Shown: piece by piece, positions 18,856-27,373 of the stretch | How the letters are laid out: every line of letters starts with the position of its first letter | Numbering within the stretch: position 1 is the stretch's first letter | Assembly: GCA_003584705.1 (NCBI GenBank) | Contig: AP018536.1 | Coordinates: 868,001-932,000, forward strand | DNA length: 64,000 bases | Direction of reading: 5' to 3' | Source of the DNA: Lachnospiraceae bacterium GAM79 | GTDB lineage: Bacteria > Bacillota > Clostridia > Lachnospirales > Lachnospiraceae | The notes under the pieces: model-generated | The model's input: only the letters and a program-made list of their open reading frames with translations | What the model was told of the DNA's origin: nothing | Databases searched by the model: none | Program-made: the position numbers and the translations under genes

Positions 18856-19922
18856 AGCATATTAAACTAAAGAATTATAAATGTCATAGATCGTTTGAAT
18901 CGGATTTGAAAAAACTAACTATATTGGCAGGGGAAAATAGTGCTGGAAAATCATCAGTTATACAGGCATTATTAATGCAATATCTTGTGTTGGGTAAAAA
19001 AATGTCAAGCATAAATACGTTAAATGTTATGGGGAATAACTTAGGGGTCGCATTGAATCTGATTTCTCCCGAAAGTGTTACCGGCGGCTTTTCTATTGAG
19101 ACAACGGTAGATGGTGTAGAAAGGATCTTAAATTACTCTGTAAATGAGACTGAAGAGATGGTGTTAGATGTCCAAGGCAATAAGGAATTAATTAAAACAG
19201 AATTGTATTATTTGAATGCAGAAAGAATTGGACCAAGACTCGCAAATCAAATATATAATGATTCATGTTATGTTGGAATACATGGAGAAAATGTAATATA
19301 TGTCATAGAGCAAATGGATAAAATGCTTATGAGCAATCCGGATATTTCATTACCGAGGGATGTCGAAATTGCCAAAATTAAGAGATTCTCAGCAAATGTT
19401 GAAGAGTGGTTGGGAATTATTGTTCCTGATACAAAGATTTCTACAAAAGTAAATGTATCTCAAGGGATTGCGTCTGTTGAATACAATACAGGGGGAGATT
19501 TTTTTGGGGCTACAGCGACTGGATTTGGCGTAACATATGTGCTCCCTATAATTGTCCAAGCGTTAATAGCGACCACCAAAAAAAATGCATTGATTATAAT
19601 AGAAAATCCGGAAGCACATCTTCATCCTTATAGTCAGTCAATGTTAGGAAAATTTTTAGCATTAATTGCAGAAAATGGTGTTCAAATTGTGATCGAAACA
19701 CATAGTGAACATATTATCGATGGATGCAGAATTGAGATGGCAAATACTGGTCATAATGAAGAGATGGGAATTATTTTTTTTAGTAGATCGGGTGGAAGAT
19801 ATGAGCATGAAAATATTACAGTAAATGATGTAGGGGAACTGTCAAGTTGGCCTGCTAAGTTTTTTGATCAATCGATGGAAGATTTAAGGGAGTTACTAAA
19901 GATAAAATTATGCAAACAGTAA
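18837..19922 (+). CDS. AAA ATPase, SMC/OLD-like (DUF3696-type)
   Basis: 361 residues, overlapping the DUF262 gene by 19 bases. The N-terminus is IEHIKLKNYKCHRSFESDL, followed by Walker A GENSAGKSSVIQALL. The C-terminus has ATGFGVTYVLPI (signature-like), Walker B IIIENPEAHLHP and a switch IETHSEHIIDG. This is the compact ATPase half of OLD-like proteins without a TOPRIM nuclease domain. Such ATPases commonly sit beside DUF262 proteins. It overlaps the next gene by 13 bases, so DUF262, ATPase and the following protein are probably one sub-complex. Confidence 0.9.
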   Translation: MCNGRIEHIKLKNYKCHRSFESDLKKLTILAGENSAGKSSVIQALLMQYLVLGKKMSSINTLNVMGNNLGVALNLISPESVTGGFSIETTVDGVERILNYSVNETEEMVLDVQGNKELIKTELYYLNAERIGPRLANQIYNDSCYVGIHGENVIYVIEQMDKMLMSNPDISLPRDVEIAKIKRFSANVEEWLGIIVPDTKISTKVNVSQGIASVEYNTGGDFFGATATGFGVTYVLPIIVQALIATTKKNALIIIENPEAHLHPYSQSMLGKFLALIAENGVQIVIETHSEHIIDGCRIEMANTGHNEEMGIIFFSRSGGRYEHENITVNDVGELSSWPAKFFDQSMEDLRELLKIKLCKQ

Positions 19923-20782
19923 AATTCGTTTTAAGCCCACTAAATAATATAGTAAGTTTAAATGAGGTTAATATTAATCATGTAGATCTGGTTATAGATA
20001 GGATCAAAAGTAATGGTGATAAATTTTTTATTCCGAATGATTTTTATACAACAAAGGACAGAAATGGAAAAACGATTTATGACTACTTGTTCGAACAGGG
20101 AAAGCATGAAATAGATTTGTTAAGGCAGATAGTATTGCAAACATCAGGTGTAGATGAATCTTATACAGAATTGTTTTCTCAAGATAAGGTTGGTTATGTA
20201 ACGTTTGATAAAAGTGGATTTCAAGAAGAGAAAAGAATGCTTTGTGCAGAAAAAATGGAGGACCTTCCCAAAGTATATTTACAAATGATAAATGATTTTA
20301 CATATAATGATTTGTATGAATGGAGTGAAAGATGCTTTCCCAATCTTATGTTTACGGAAGATTCATTTATACATGCTGAACAAATAGGATCTTTTCAGGA
20401 CAATAAACTTGATATAATAAATGCGTTAGAAACGTTAGATGAATTAATGGATGAGGAAAGAAAACAATATTCGGAACAGGAATTATTGGAGGTACTACAG
20501 GCAAAGTCTGGTGTTACGTGCTCGGGAAAAGGAAGTAATGAATCAGGAACATTCAAAAAGAAAATATTATTGAAAGACGAGAAAAACAGAGAGTTTCATA
20601 CAGAGATATCATGTATTCCGCATTTTAAGATTGAGAAGAAGCATAGTGACAAACGATTACATTTTTCGTGGGGGAAGGAAGAGATAAGAAAGAATGCAAT
20701 TATAGTTGTACATGTGGGACAGCATTGGTCATCCGAAAATGAAAAAGAAGCATTGATAAAAAATTATATTCATCATGCATAA
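19910..20782 (+). CDS. Partner protein of the AAA ATPase, unrecognised
   Basis: 290 residues, starting inside the ATPase gene. Residues 1-60 look like a small alpha/beta unit. The middle is acidic and helical (QDNKLDIINALETLDELMDE). The last 60 residues contain FHTEISCIPHFKIEK, RLHFSWGKEEIRKNAIIVVHVGQHW. A tail with basic, HFSWG and IIVxHVGxH patterns recalls small effector domains coded next to OLD-like ATPases, but I cannot assign a fold. It is the last gene of the tight operon, and an effector or nuclease role is only a guess from position. Confidence 0.75.
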   Translation: MQTVKFVLSPLNNIVSLNEVNINHVDLVIDRIKSNGDKFFIPNDFYTTKDRNGKTIYDYLFEQGKHEIDLLRQIVLQTSGVDESYTELFSQDKVGYVTFDKSGFQEEKRMLCAEKMEDLPKVYLQMINDFTYNDLYEWSERCFPNLMFTEDSFIHAEQIGSFQDNKLDIINALETLDELMDEERKQYSEQELLEVLQAKSGVTCSGKGSNESGTFKKKILLKDEKNREFHTEISCIPHFKIEKKHSDKRLHFSWGKEEIRKNAIIVVHVGQHWSSENEKEALIKNYIHHA

Positions 20783-21104
20783 GGTGAAAATAAATTTGCT
20801 GGGTATTGATTTCTTTCACTTCATTAGTATGCAGTTGGAAAGCGGACATTTTATTATTGATAAAGTAAAATATATAGAAATGGATAGTTTTAGACTATTA
20901 GAGATAATAAGACCTCAGCCCAAAATGAATGAAGAAGCTTAAAAGATAATGCCTGATAGGGAAGAAGCAGATTATTAAAATGTTCAAGGGGCAGCCGTGT
21001 TAACATCGCCGTTAAATGACGGTTTGTCGGAGAAAATTATGTAAGGAAATTAAGTTAGAAATAAAACTTGACACAGTTGACATTTGTTCATTGGGAGTGT
21101 TGTT
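20783..21104. other. Spacer between the defence operon and the Vsr gene
   Basis: No coding frame is supported. Close to the Vsr gene there are two TTGACA hexamers (near 21068 and 21077) that could serve as a -35 region, so vsr may have its own promoter. An imperfect hairpin around 21005-21030 (catcgccgttaaatgacggt) is visible. Confidence 0.4.
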
Positions 21105-21554
21105 ATGACGGACGTATTAACACCAGAACAGCGCAAAAAGAATATGCAGCATATCAAGTCGAATGATACAAAAATAGAGGTTATTCTTAGAAAAGCCTTG
21201 TGGGCGAGAGGATATCGGTACCGCAAAAATTACAAAGAGCTTCCAGGAAAGCCGGACATTGTATTAACCAAGTATAAGATTGCTGTTTTCTGCGATGGAG
21301 AATTTTTCCATGGAAAAGATTGGGAAGTTTTGAAACCGCGGTTAGAAAAAAGCAATAACAGTGACTTCTGGATCAGCAAAATATCTAGAAACCGTGAGAG
21401 GGATGACGAAATCAATAAGGAATTATTATTTCTCGGATGGACTGTGATTCGGTTCTGGGGCAATGAAATAAAGAAAGACACGGATGCTTGCATAAGGGTA
21501 ATTGAAGAAACAATTTTTGATGAGAAGATGAGAGCATGTGAAGAACACGATTAG
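21105..21554 (+). CDS. vsr: Very short patch repair (Vsr-type) endonuclease
   Basis: 149 residues; ATG at 21105 is used because GGGAG precedes it by seven bases. The sequence follows the Vsr family: LTPEQRKKNMQHIKSNDTKIE, RYRKNYKELPGKPDIVLTKYK with the catalytic Asp, and DGEFFHGKDW with the metal/His site. It ends in VIRFWGNEIKKD. Vsr nicks DNA at T:G mismatches produced by deamination of 5-methylcytosine. It is usually linked to a C5 methylase such as the one at 16116. The gene closes the defence locus. Confidence 0.9.
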   Translation: MTDVLTPEQRKKNMQHIKSNDTKIEVILRKALWARGYRYRKNYKELPGKPDIVLTKYKIAVFCDGEFFHGKDWEVLKPRLEKSNNSDFWISKISRNRERDDEINKELLFLGWTVIRFWGNEIKKDTDACIRVIEETIFDEKMRACEEHD

Positions 21555-22440
21555 ACAAAGAGAAGGGGGTTAGAAGCTAATATGACAAACTTTTTTTGAA
21601 TGCTGTCTACAGGAGCTAAGCCGGCACCCTGGATATGGATAGGCGGAACGAAGGAAGTTAGGACTCTCCGAAAGTGTGAGATGATCCTGGTAGACACGGG
21701 AGGTACGTCGCCGTAGAAGTAAGGGCATACACAAGGCCATGTAAAGCGAAAAAGGAAGACGTTTTATTTTGTATACCCTATAATTCTACTTTTGTACCAG
21801 ATACGGAAAAATATCCATTCCTATGGCTTATTCTGCTGAGAGTAACCCATAAAAATTTCCTTGATTTTAAAGGAAAAACACTTGATTATATAGGGAGGGA
21901 GATTTTTTATTATTAATATAGTTAAGAAACAAGGAGAACTATGCATGGAAGAAGACTGTATGGTAAAGAACCTAAAATATATAATCAACATATTTCACGG
22001 TTCTACTTGAAGATTTTTTGAAAACAACAGCATTAGAGTATCATTATAAATGAAATTTTACATACAGAAAATTTATTACAGAATACAGCAAAATATATAT
22101 ATTTACTTATGCATTTTATATATGAGAGGTGTTAGGGGGACGAAAATCACTGACAAGTTTCTTGGTTATAATTGTAAGAGTAAAAACATAAGAAAAATTT
22201 TAAATGTACATGGAAAAATTAAGGAAATGTTAAATTATGCGATGGTTGTTTGGTGATTACGTATGATCATCTAGAAATGCCATTTTTGGCCAGCCGTTGT
22301 TCGACTGTAGTATCTGCTCGTTTATTCCGATACTGTTGGATGGTGTTTATCCGGTTAGAACTGCGGTCAGTGTGAGGCAAATGATTGATGCGCTTTAAAT
22401 TGCTCTAAAAATTAATATTTTTTGGACCTTTTAGGGTGTA
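21555..22440. other. Non-coding stretch between Vsr and IS66
   Basis: No credible gene; the few short frames lack ribosome sites. 21610-21750 is GC-richer than its surroundings, and short self-complementary blocks give it the look of a structured RNA or the worn end of an intron or IS. The rest is AT-rich and featureless to me. Confidence 0.4.
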
Positions 22441-22448
22441 TCATAAAA
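22441..22448. repeat. Left 8-bp target duplication of IS66
   Basis: tcataaaa directly before the element; it is repeated at 25092-25099. Confidence 0.92.
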
Positions 22449-22529
22449 GTAAGCGCCAAATAATCCAACGGTAGCTATAAATTTGCCCCAACTCATTTTG
22501 AGTTGGAACACTTTACTACAAATTCATTC

Positions 22530-24140
22530 TCATATTTTTAGAGTTTGGAGTTTTTCGCTCCAGGGTGCCAGTTCTGCAAGCTGCTCATCACTCCAGGTTT
22601 CATCCGGCCTTTGCTCCAAAACATAGCTGAGGTAACCGTAGATATTTAAGTTGTGTGCCTTCGCCATCTCCACCATCGTGTATGTAATGGCACTGGCCTG
22701 TGCACCTTCCACAGAGTCACTGAACAGCCAGTTCTTGCGACCGACCGTGAACGGCTGGATGGTATTTTCACTGAGGTTATTGGTGAAGCTGCAGCGTCCG
22801 TCTTCCAGATAAGTCATGGAAGTCTCCCGACGGTTCTTCACATAGGTCAGCGCCTTGTCCAGGCGAGTGTTACGGGTGGGATTCTGACTGTCGACCCACG
22901 CCCAAAAGGCCTCGAGAACCGGCTTTTCCTTCTCGAGACTCATCTGTTTGCGTTTTTCATAATCCGTCCCGCATTTGCTGGTAATGGTGCTTTCCAGTCT
23001 TGCCAGACGGTCGCAGTAGTGGACACCCTGTACTGCCGGCTGGTTGTAATCCAGCTGTTTTCCTTTCGGAATGGCATCCACGAAGTATCTGCGGATATGT
23101 GCCCAGCAGGAACAGCGCTTTATGCCGGACACTTTATTGTAGCCCTGGTAGCCATCGGTTTCCAGATAACCCTGAAAGCCATCCAGGAAGTCTGCCGCAT
23201 TGTTTCCGCTTCTTGTCGGAGTGTATCCGTATAGAAGAATGACAGGCTGACCATCTTCCCCGGTGCGGAACAGCCACATGAATGACTGGCTTTCAGCACT
23301 CCGCCCGGGTTCCTTCAGGACCTGTACCCGGGTCTCGTCTGCCATGAGGAACTCCCTCTGTAGAAGCTGACGATGGAAGTAATCGTACAGTGGACGGAAA
23401 TAATGTTCCGCACTGTAGATGATCCAGTTTGCAAGGGTCGTACGGCTGATGGCTGCCCCGTATTCCTTCCAGTCCTTCTCCTGACGGTAAAGTGGCATGC
23501 CGTTCGCATACTTCTGGTAGATCGTCCATGCAACTGTAGAAAGGGAAGCAGGACCTTTCCCAATGAGTGCCGGTGCTGCTTTGGATTTGATGATCACAGC
23601 TTTTTCGGTATCACCTTTTCCATCCTTGCAGTTGGGACAGCCATAGCTTTCCGTATAGTACTCATAGATCTCACATCTGGCAGGTGTGAATACCAGCTCC
23701 CTGCGGACGTATTCTTCCCCGATGCGTTCCATGGGTGTACCGCATACCGGACAGATCTTATCTTCCTTTGCCAGAGGTATCACCTGTTTATGTACCGTAA
23801 GACCTTTGAAAAGTTCTGCATGGGTCGCCTTTTTCTTTCTGGGGCTGGGTTCCTCAATGCAGTCTTCTTCCGGAAGGGAAGGGTCCTGTTCTGCCTCTGC
23901 CTCGTTGAACAGATTGAGCTGTCCCGGGATGTCAGAGTGTGTCTTTTCACTGGAGGTGCCGAAAAGCTTCTTCGTCAGATAGTCCACCTGTTCCTGCAGC
24001 ACTGCTTCATGGGCAGTCTTTTCATCAATGACTGTTCTGAGGGAACGGATCAGCTCTGTCTGTTCAGCCATCATTGTCTTCAGTTGTGAAACGGTATCCA
24101 TCAGCTCTCGCAGCTGAATGTCCTTTGCACTGGAAGCCAT
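22530..24140 (-). CDS. tnpC: IS66 transposase (TnpC)
   Basis: 536 residues. The N-terminal 60 residues form a leucine-zipper-like coil (LRELMDTVSQLKTMMAEQTE). Next comes the CPVCGTP zinc-finger region, with YGCPNCKDGKG. The DDE core includes FLMADETRVQVL, LETDGYQGYNKV and the C-terminal helical SFTNNLSENTIQPFTVGRKN. Length and order are those of a complete IS66 transposase. Confidence 0.96.
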   Translation of the reverse strand: MASSAKDIQLRELMDTVSQLKTMMAEQTELIRSLRTVIDEKTAHEAVLQEQVDYLTKKLFGTSSEKTHSDIPGQLNLFNEAEAEQDPSLPEEDCIEEPSPRKKKATHAELFKGLTVHKQVIPLAKEDKICPVCGTPMERIGEEYVRRELVFTPARCEIYEYYTESYGCPNCKDGKGDTEKAVIIKSKAAPALIGKGPASLSTVAWTIYQKYANGMPLYRQEKDWKEYGAAISRTTLANWIIYSAEHYFRPLYDYFHRQLLQREFLMADETRVQVLKEPGRSAESQSFMWLFRTGEDGQPVILLYGYTPTRSGNNAADFLDGFQGYLETDGYQGYNKVSGIKRCSCWAHIRRYFVDAIPKGKQLDYNQPAVQGVHYCDRLARLESTITSKCGTDYEKRKQMSLEKEKPVLEAFWAWVDSQNPTRNTRLDKALTYVKNRRETSMTYLEDGRCSFTNNLSENTIQPFTVGRKNWLFSDSVEGAQASAITYTMVEMAKAHNLNIYGYLSYVLEQRPDETWSDEQLAELAPWSEKLQTLKI

Positions 24141-24260
24141 GCTTTTTCTCCTTGGTTCTGATACCTTTATTATACCAGAAAAAGCAGTTTTCCTAAAGGA
24201 TAATCACCCCTGAAAAATGCTGAAAATATGCTGTTTACAGGCATTTTTCTGTGCATGTTT

Positions 24261-24602
24261 TTATTCCGGTTTCAGAGCCTTTGGCTGGTCGATATCGATA
24301 CCGGACATGAGCCAGTCAAACTCTCTCCAGGTCAGATTTCTGACTTCGGACTGTTTCCTTGGCCACTGGTATCCTCCATGTACCGTCAGCTTTTTATAGA
24401 TCAGTACAAAACCGTCAGCATCACGGAACAGGGCTTTGATCCGGTCTCTGCGCCTGCCGCAGAACAGAAACAGCGCACTGGATGCCGGATCCAGTTTCAG
24501 CTGATCTTCCACCACGGCACAGAGGCCGTCAATGGATTTGCGCATATCGGTATAGCCGCAGACAATGTAGATCCGTTCCAGTCCGGAGATATCGCCTAAC
24601 AT
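24261..24602 (-). CDS. tnpB: IS66 accessory protein TnpB
   Basis: 113 residues with the family signature VCGYTDMRKSIDGLCAVV and LFLFCGRRRDRIKALFRDADG. Needed together with TnpA and TnpC for IS66 transposition in characterised members. It overlaps tnpA by 7 bases. Confidence 0.95.
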   Translation of the reverse strand: MLGDISGLERIYIVCGYTDMRKSIDGLCAVVEDQLKLDPASSALFLFCGRRRDRIKALFRDADGFVLIYKKLTVHGGYQWPRKQSEVRNLTWREFDWLMSGIDIDQPKALKPE

Positions 24603-25003
24603 ACAACTGCCTTCAGGATCTGCAGGGTTCGGGACAGCAGTTCCGGATCCGTCTTATCAGAGACCCGGATCGTAGCAGAGCCAAGAATTATCTCTAAAGT
24701 ATGGTAAGTATCAGGGAACGGATCGTTGTATTGCAGCGAAAAGTGTTCCGGTATGATATCAATGGGAACCACATCCAGTCTGGGACGGGGATTCTCAGAA
24801 TGACCATAAGCTGGTTCCGGGATCTGAGCTGATTCCTTGCGAAGCTGTTTTATCCAGTAATAAAAGGTGCTGACAGCGATGCCGTGCTCACGACACCAGT
24901 CGATATCTGTCATGCCGCTGGAGCGGCATTCATTGATAAGTTTCAGCTGTTCCTCTTTGGGAACACGGGGTTTACGGATATTTGCCATGATGTTGTCCTC
25001 CAT
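24596..25003 (-). CDS. tnpA: IS66 accessory protein TnpA
   Basis: 135 residues. The helix-turn-helix MTDIDWCREHGIAVSTFYYW is the standard IS66 TnpA/IS3-type DNA-binding element. The translation may begin five codons in (MANIRKPRV), where a better start context lies. It is the first gene of the element, reading from its right end. Confidence 0.93.
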   Translation of the reverse strand: MEDNIMANIRKPRVPKEEQLKLINECRSSGMTDIDWCREHGIAVSTFYYWIKQLRKESAQIPEPAYGHSENPRPRLDVVPIDIIPEHFSLQYNDPFPDTYHTLEIILGSATIRVSDKTDPELLSRTLQILKAVVC

Positions 25004-25091
25004 AATTGTAGTTGTTGTAGTGAAATAGTCTAACTATAATTATGGATTTAGAGGTGGTTCTGGGCTAGCCGCGGGAATATTTGGCGCTTAC

Positions 25092-25099
25092 TCATAAAA
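25092..25099. repeat. Right 8-bp target duplication of IS66
   Basis: tcataaaa, identical to 22441-22448. Confidence 0.92.
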
Positions 25100-25134
25100 A
25101 GTTAGTCAAGGCGTAAAATTTGACATTTACTTTT

Positions 25135-25242
25135 TTTGAGGCGGAAGCCGCCAGGTGGCTGACGAAGGAAGAACTGGATTCCGTACAGTGGCTTCCGGCG
25201 GATGTGACACTGATTGATAAGATCAAAAGCTGTATGTCTTGA
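25135..25242 (+). pseudogene. NUDIX hydrolase, C-terminal remnant
   Basis: One frame reads EAEAARWLTKEELDSVQWLP followed by ADVTLIDKIKSCMS and a stop at 25240-25242. This is the usual tail of small 8-oxo-dGTP-type NUDIX enzymes. The NUDIX box and all upstream parts are missing. The adjoining IS66 has intact target duplications, so the gene was already cut before that insertion. Confidence 0.75.
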
Positions 25243-25260
25243 GGATAAGAAGAATTATAT

Positions 25261-26803
25261 ATGACCAACGAAGAATTTCAAAGCAGTCAAAATTTTGAAG
25301 AGAATCTGAAAGAATGGAATCTGTTATCTCTGGAAGAGATGGGGGAATCTGTTAAGGAGGGTTCTCTTTATGTGATTGGCAACGGATTTGATATGCTACA
25401 TGGCGTCAGATCCAGCTATTACGATTTCAGCAGGACTCTGGGAAAAAGAAGTACGGTCCGGTTTTATCTGGAAAAATATCTGAAAACCGATGACCTGTGG
25501 GCGGATTTTGAAGGGGCATTGGGGAAAATCAACATAGAGGCTATGTGTCAGCCGTATATCATAGATAATTTTCTGGACATAAATGGGGCATACGATGAGG
25601 ATGCAGGTGCGGCCGAGATCTATATGTCCGCAGAAATGGTGGTGGAGCCGATTATTTCCATGTCAACGGAATTAATGGACCGGTTCCGTAAATGGATCGG
25701 CAGTCTGCATACCAATACGAATGACAGACCGTTATGCAATGTGATCAAAGACGGGAAAGTATTAAATTTTAATTATACGGAATTCGTGGAAGATTTGTAT
25801 GGCGCGGATGCCGGGAATATTTGCTATATCCATGGCTGTCGGAAGAAGACCGGAAGGGGACGGCAAAGGTTGATTCTGGGGCATATTCCGGGAGCTAATG
25901 ATGCGGCCTATGAATTTGAAGATGATTACTCTGCAGTCGATAATCTGGATGAGCATGCCCAGCTATTATACGATGTGCAGCAGATCGCTTTGCAGATGGT
26001 CGTGGAGGCTGATGATACATTGACGAAAAAATGTAAGGAGATCATTCAGAGCAATCAGCCTTTTTTTTGATGGATTAGCGGATATCCGGCAGATAGTCAC
26101 CATAGGGCATTCGCTGTATCCGGTGGACTGGGATTATTTTGCAGAGATCATAAAGTGTAATAAAGACAGGAACCGGATGCAATGGTTCTTTGGCTGTTAT
26201 GGAACCGGAGATCTGGAGCGGGTACAGACTTTTATCAATACCTTTGGGATAAATAAAGATCAAGTCATGATTTTTCGGACGGATACGATTCCTGTAACAT
26301 TATTGGCGGATAATAAGGGGGAAAAGCCCAAGGCAAATGTTAAGCATCGGAAGGTACTGGCTTCCTCTGAGGATGGAAAGTGGCAGGTTGTCCGCGAGGG
26401 CAGGAAGGTCAATATTATTGATAGAACAGCAAACAGTTGCAGCTGTTCCAGAATGTTTTTGACATACATGAGCGGGGCTGTTTTTGACTGCAGCGGTATG
26501 GTGTTAGTTTTGGTGGCAAGAGGACTGAGGGCCGGGGTATTTTTATTTCGGTTCGCCAACGGAGAGTGGCAATATAGAGGGGAATTGGAACCTATTCCAC
26601 ATCAGGGAGTGATTACCAAACGCTTGCAAAAAATATTATTGAGGGGCAATCGGCTGGTCTTCGTATATAACAGCAGAATCCGAAAATATGATGTCGAAAC
26701 GGGGAAACTGGTATATAATAAGGCCGTAAGGCATGCTTTCGAGACGGAAGGCGAAGACTTGACGCAAAAGTTTAAAAGAATATACAGAACAGGTTTTTAT
26801 TAA
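25261..26803 (+). pseudogene. AbiH-type protein with a frameshift in a T8 tract
   Basis: The first frame (25261-26070) encodes an AbiH-type N-terminus: SLYVIGNGFDMLHGVRSSYY, ending with KVLNFNYTEFVEDLYG and ICYIHG. It stops right after a run of eight T at 26062-26069. With seven T the reading continues as QPFFDGLADIRQIVTIGHSL in the other frame. This restores the AbiH motif GHSL and runs on to 26803. The total would be about 513 residues. The last 170 residues form an extra beta-rich domain unlike typical AbiH. It could be a true pseudogene or a phase-variable switch. AbiH proteins act in abortive phage defence. Confidence 0.8.
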
Positions 26804-26851
26804 GTTTTTCTGGAATAAAAGTGTGAATTTCAGGAGTATGGAGATGGCATT

Positions 26852-26997
26852 ATGACCCACGAACAATTTGAACAGGCAGCTCAATACTGGAACAAAAAGG
26901 AAAAGATCACCATGCCGGAGGGGACGCAGACAAGATTGCAACATTAGATGATCCGGAAGTAATGAATGCAATGCAGGAGAAGTATGGAATAAGATAG
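26852..26997 (+). pseudogene. Flavoprotein (pyridoxamine-phosphate-oxidase-like) remnant
   Basis: An ATG after CAGGAG starts MTHEQFEQAAQYWNKKEKIT, a start seen in small FMN-binding proteins of Clostridia. The frame ends after 31 codons. A second frame then gives DPEVMNAMQEKYGIR to a stop at 26995. The gene appears to have lost its middle. Confidence 0.55.
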
Positions 26998-27009
26998 CAG
27001 GAGATTCAA

Positions 27010-27351
27010 ATGAACATCCAGATTTTTGGCACAAAAAAGTGCAACGATACAAAGAAGGCCGAGCGTTTTTTCAAGGAGCGCGGCATCAAATACCAATTCA
27101 TCGACATGAAGGAAAAAGGCATGAGCAAGGGAGAGTTTACTTCCGTTGCGCAGGCGAACGGCGGCCTGGAGAACATGGTCAACTGGGAAGGGAAGGATCA
27201 GGACACCTTGGCGCTTATTAAGTACATTGCGGAAGAGGACAAGCTGGCAAAGGTGTTGGAGAATCCATCGGTGATCCGCACACCGATTGTCAGAAACGGA
27301 AAACAGTCTACGATTGGTTACTGCCCGGAGGTATGGAAGGGCTGGAACTGA
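27010..27351 (+). CDS. ArsC/Spx-family thioredoxin-fold protein
   Basis: 113 residues; CAGGAG precedes the ATG. The thioredoxin-like start IQIFGTKKCNDTKKAERFF has a single active Cys (CxxT), as in Spx-like arsenate-reductase-family proteins. TPIVRNGKQSTIGY follows in the second half. It is probably a thiol-disulfide or stress-response protein. No arsenic genes are nearby, so true arsenate reduction is not indicated. The peptide deformylase follows 22 bases later. Confidence 0.88.
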   Translation: MNIQIFGTKKCNDTKKAERFFKERGIKYQFIDMKEKGMSKGEFTSVAQANGGLENMVNWEGKDQDTLALIKYIAEEDKLAKVLENPSVIRTPIVRNGKQSTIGYCPEVWKGWN

Positions 27352-27373
27352 GGAAACGTGAAGGAATATGACG

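Larger units (their letters stand above)
22449..25091 (-). mobile_element. IS66-family insertion sequence, complete
   Basis: The element is 2,643 bp with terminal inverted repeats gtaagcgccaaataatcc and, on the other strand at the right end, gtaagcgccaaatattcc (17 of 18 match). Both begin with the GTAA usual for IS66. It is flanked by the identical 8-bp duplication tcataaaa, the size typical of the family. All three genes (tnpA, tnpB, tnpC) are on the minus strand. Intact ends and duplications suggest a fairly recent insertion. It lies between the defence island and a truncated NUDIX gene. Confidence 0.95.

Noticed and set aside
10939-20782. DISARM, BREX or Druantia system
   Set aside because: No DrmA/DrmB, PglZ/BrxC or DruE-type proteins were recognised; only the methylase and helicase types overlap.
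22050-22256. 68-codon frame between Vsr and IS66
   Set aside because: No ribosome site, biased AT-rich translation and no recognisable motif.
27010-27351. Arsenate reductase for arsenic resistance
   Set aside because: No arsR, arsB or acr3 nearby, and a single Cys as in Spx-like proteins.
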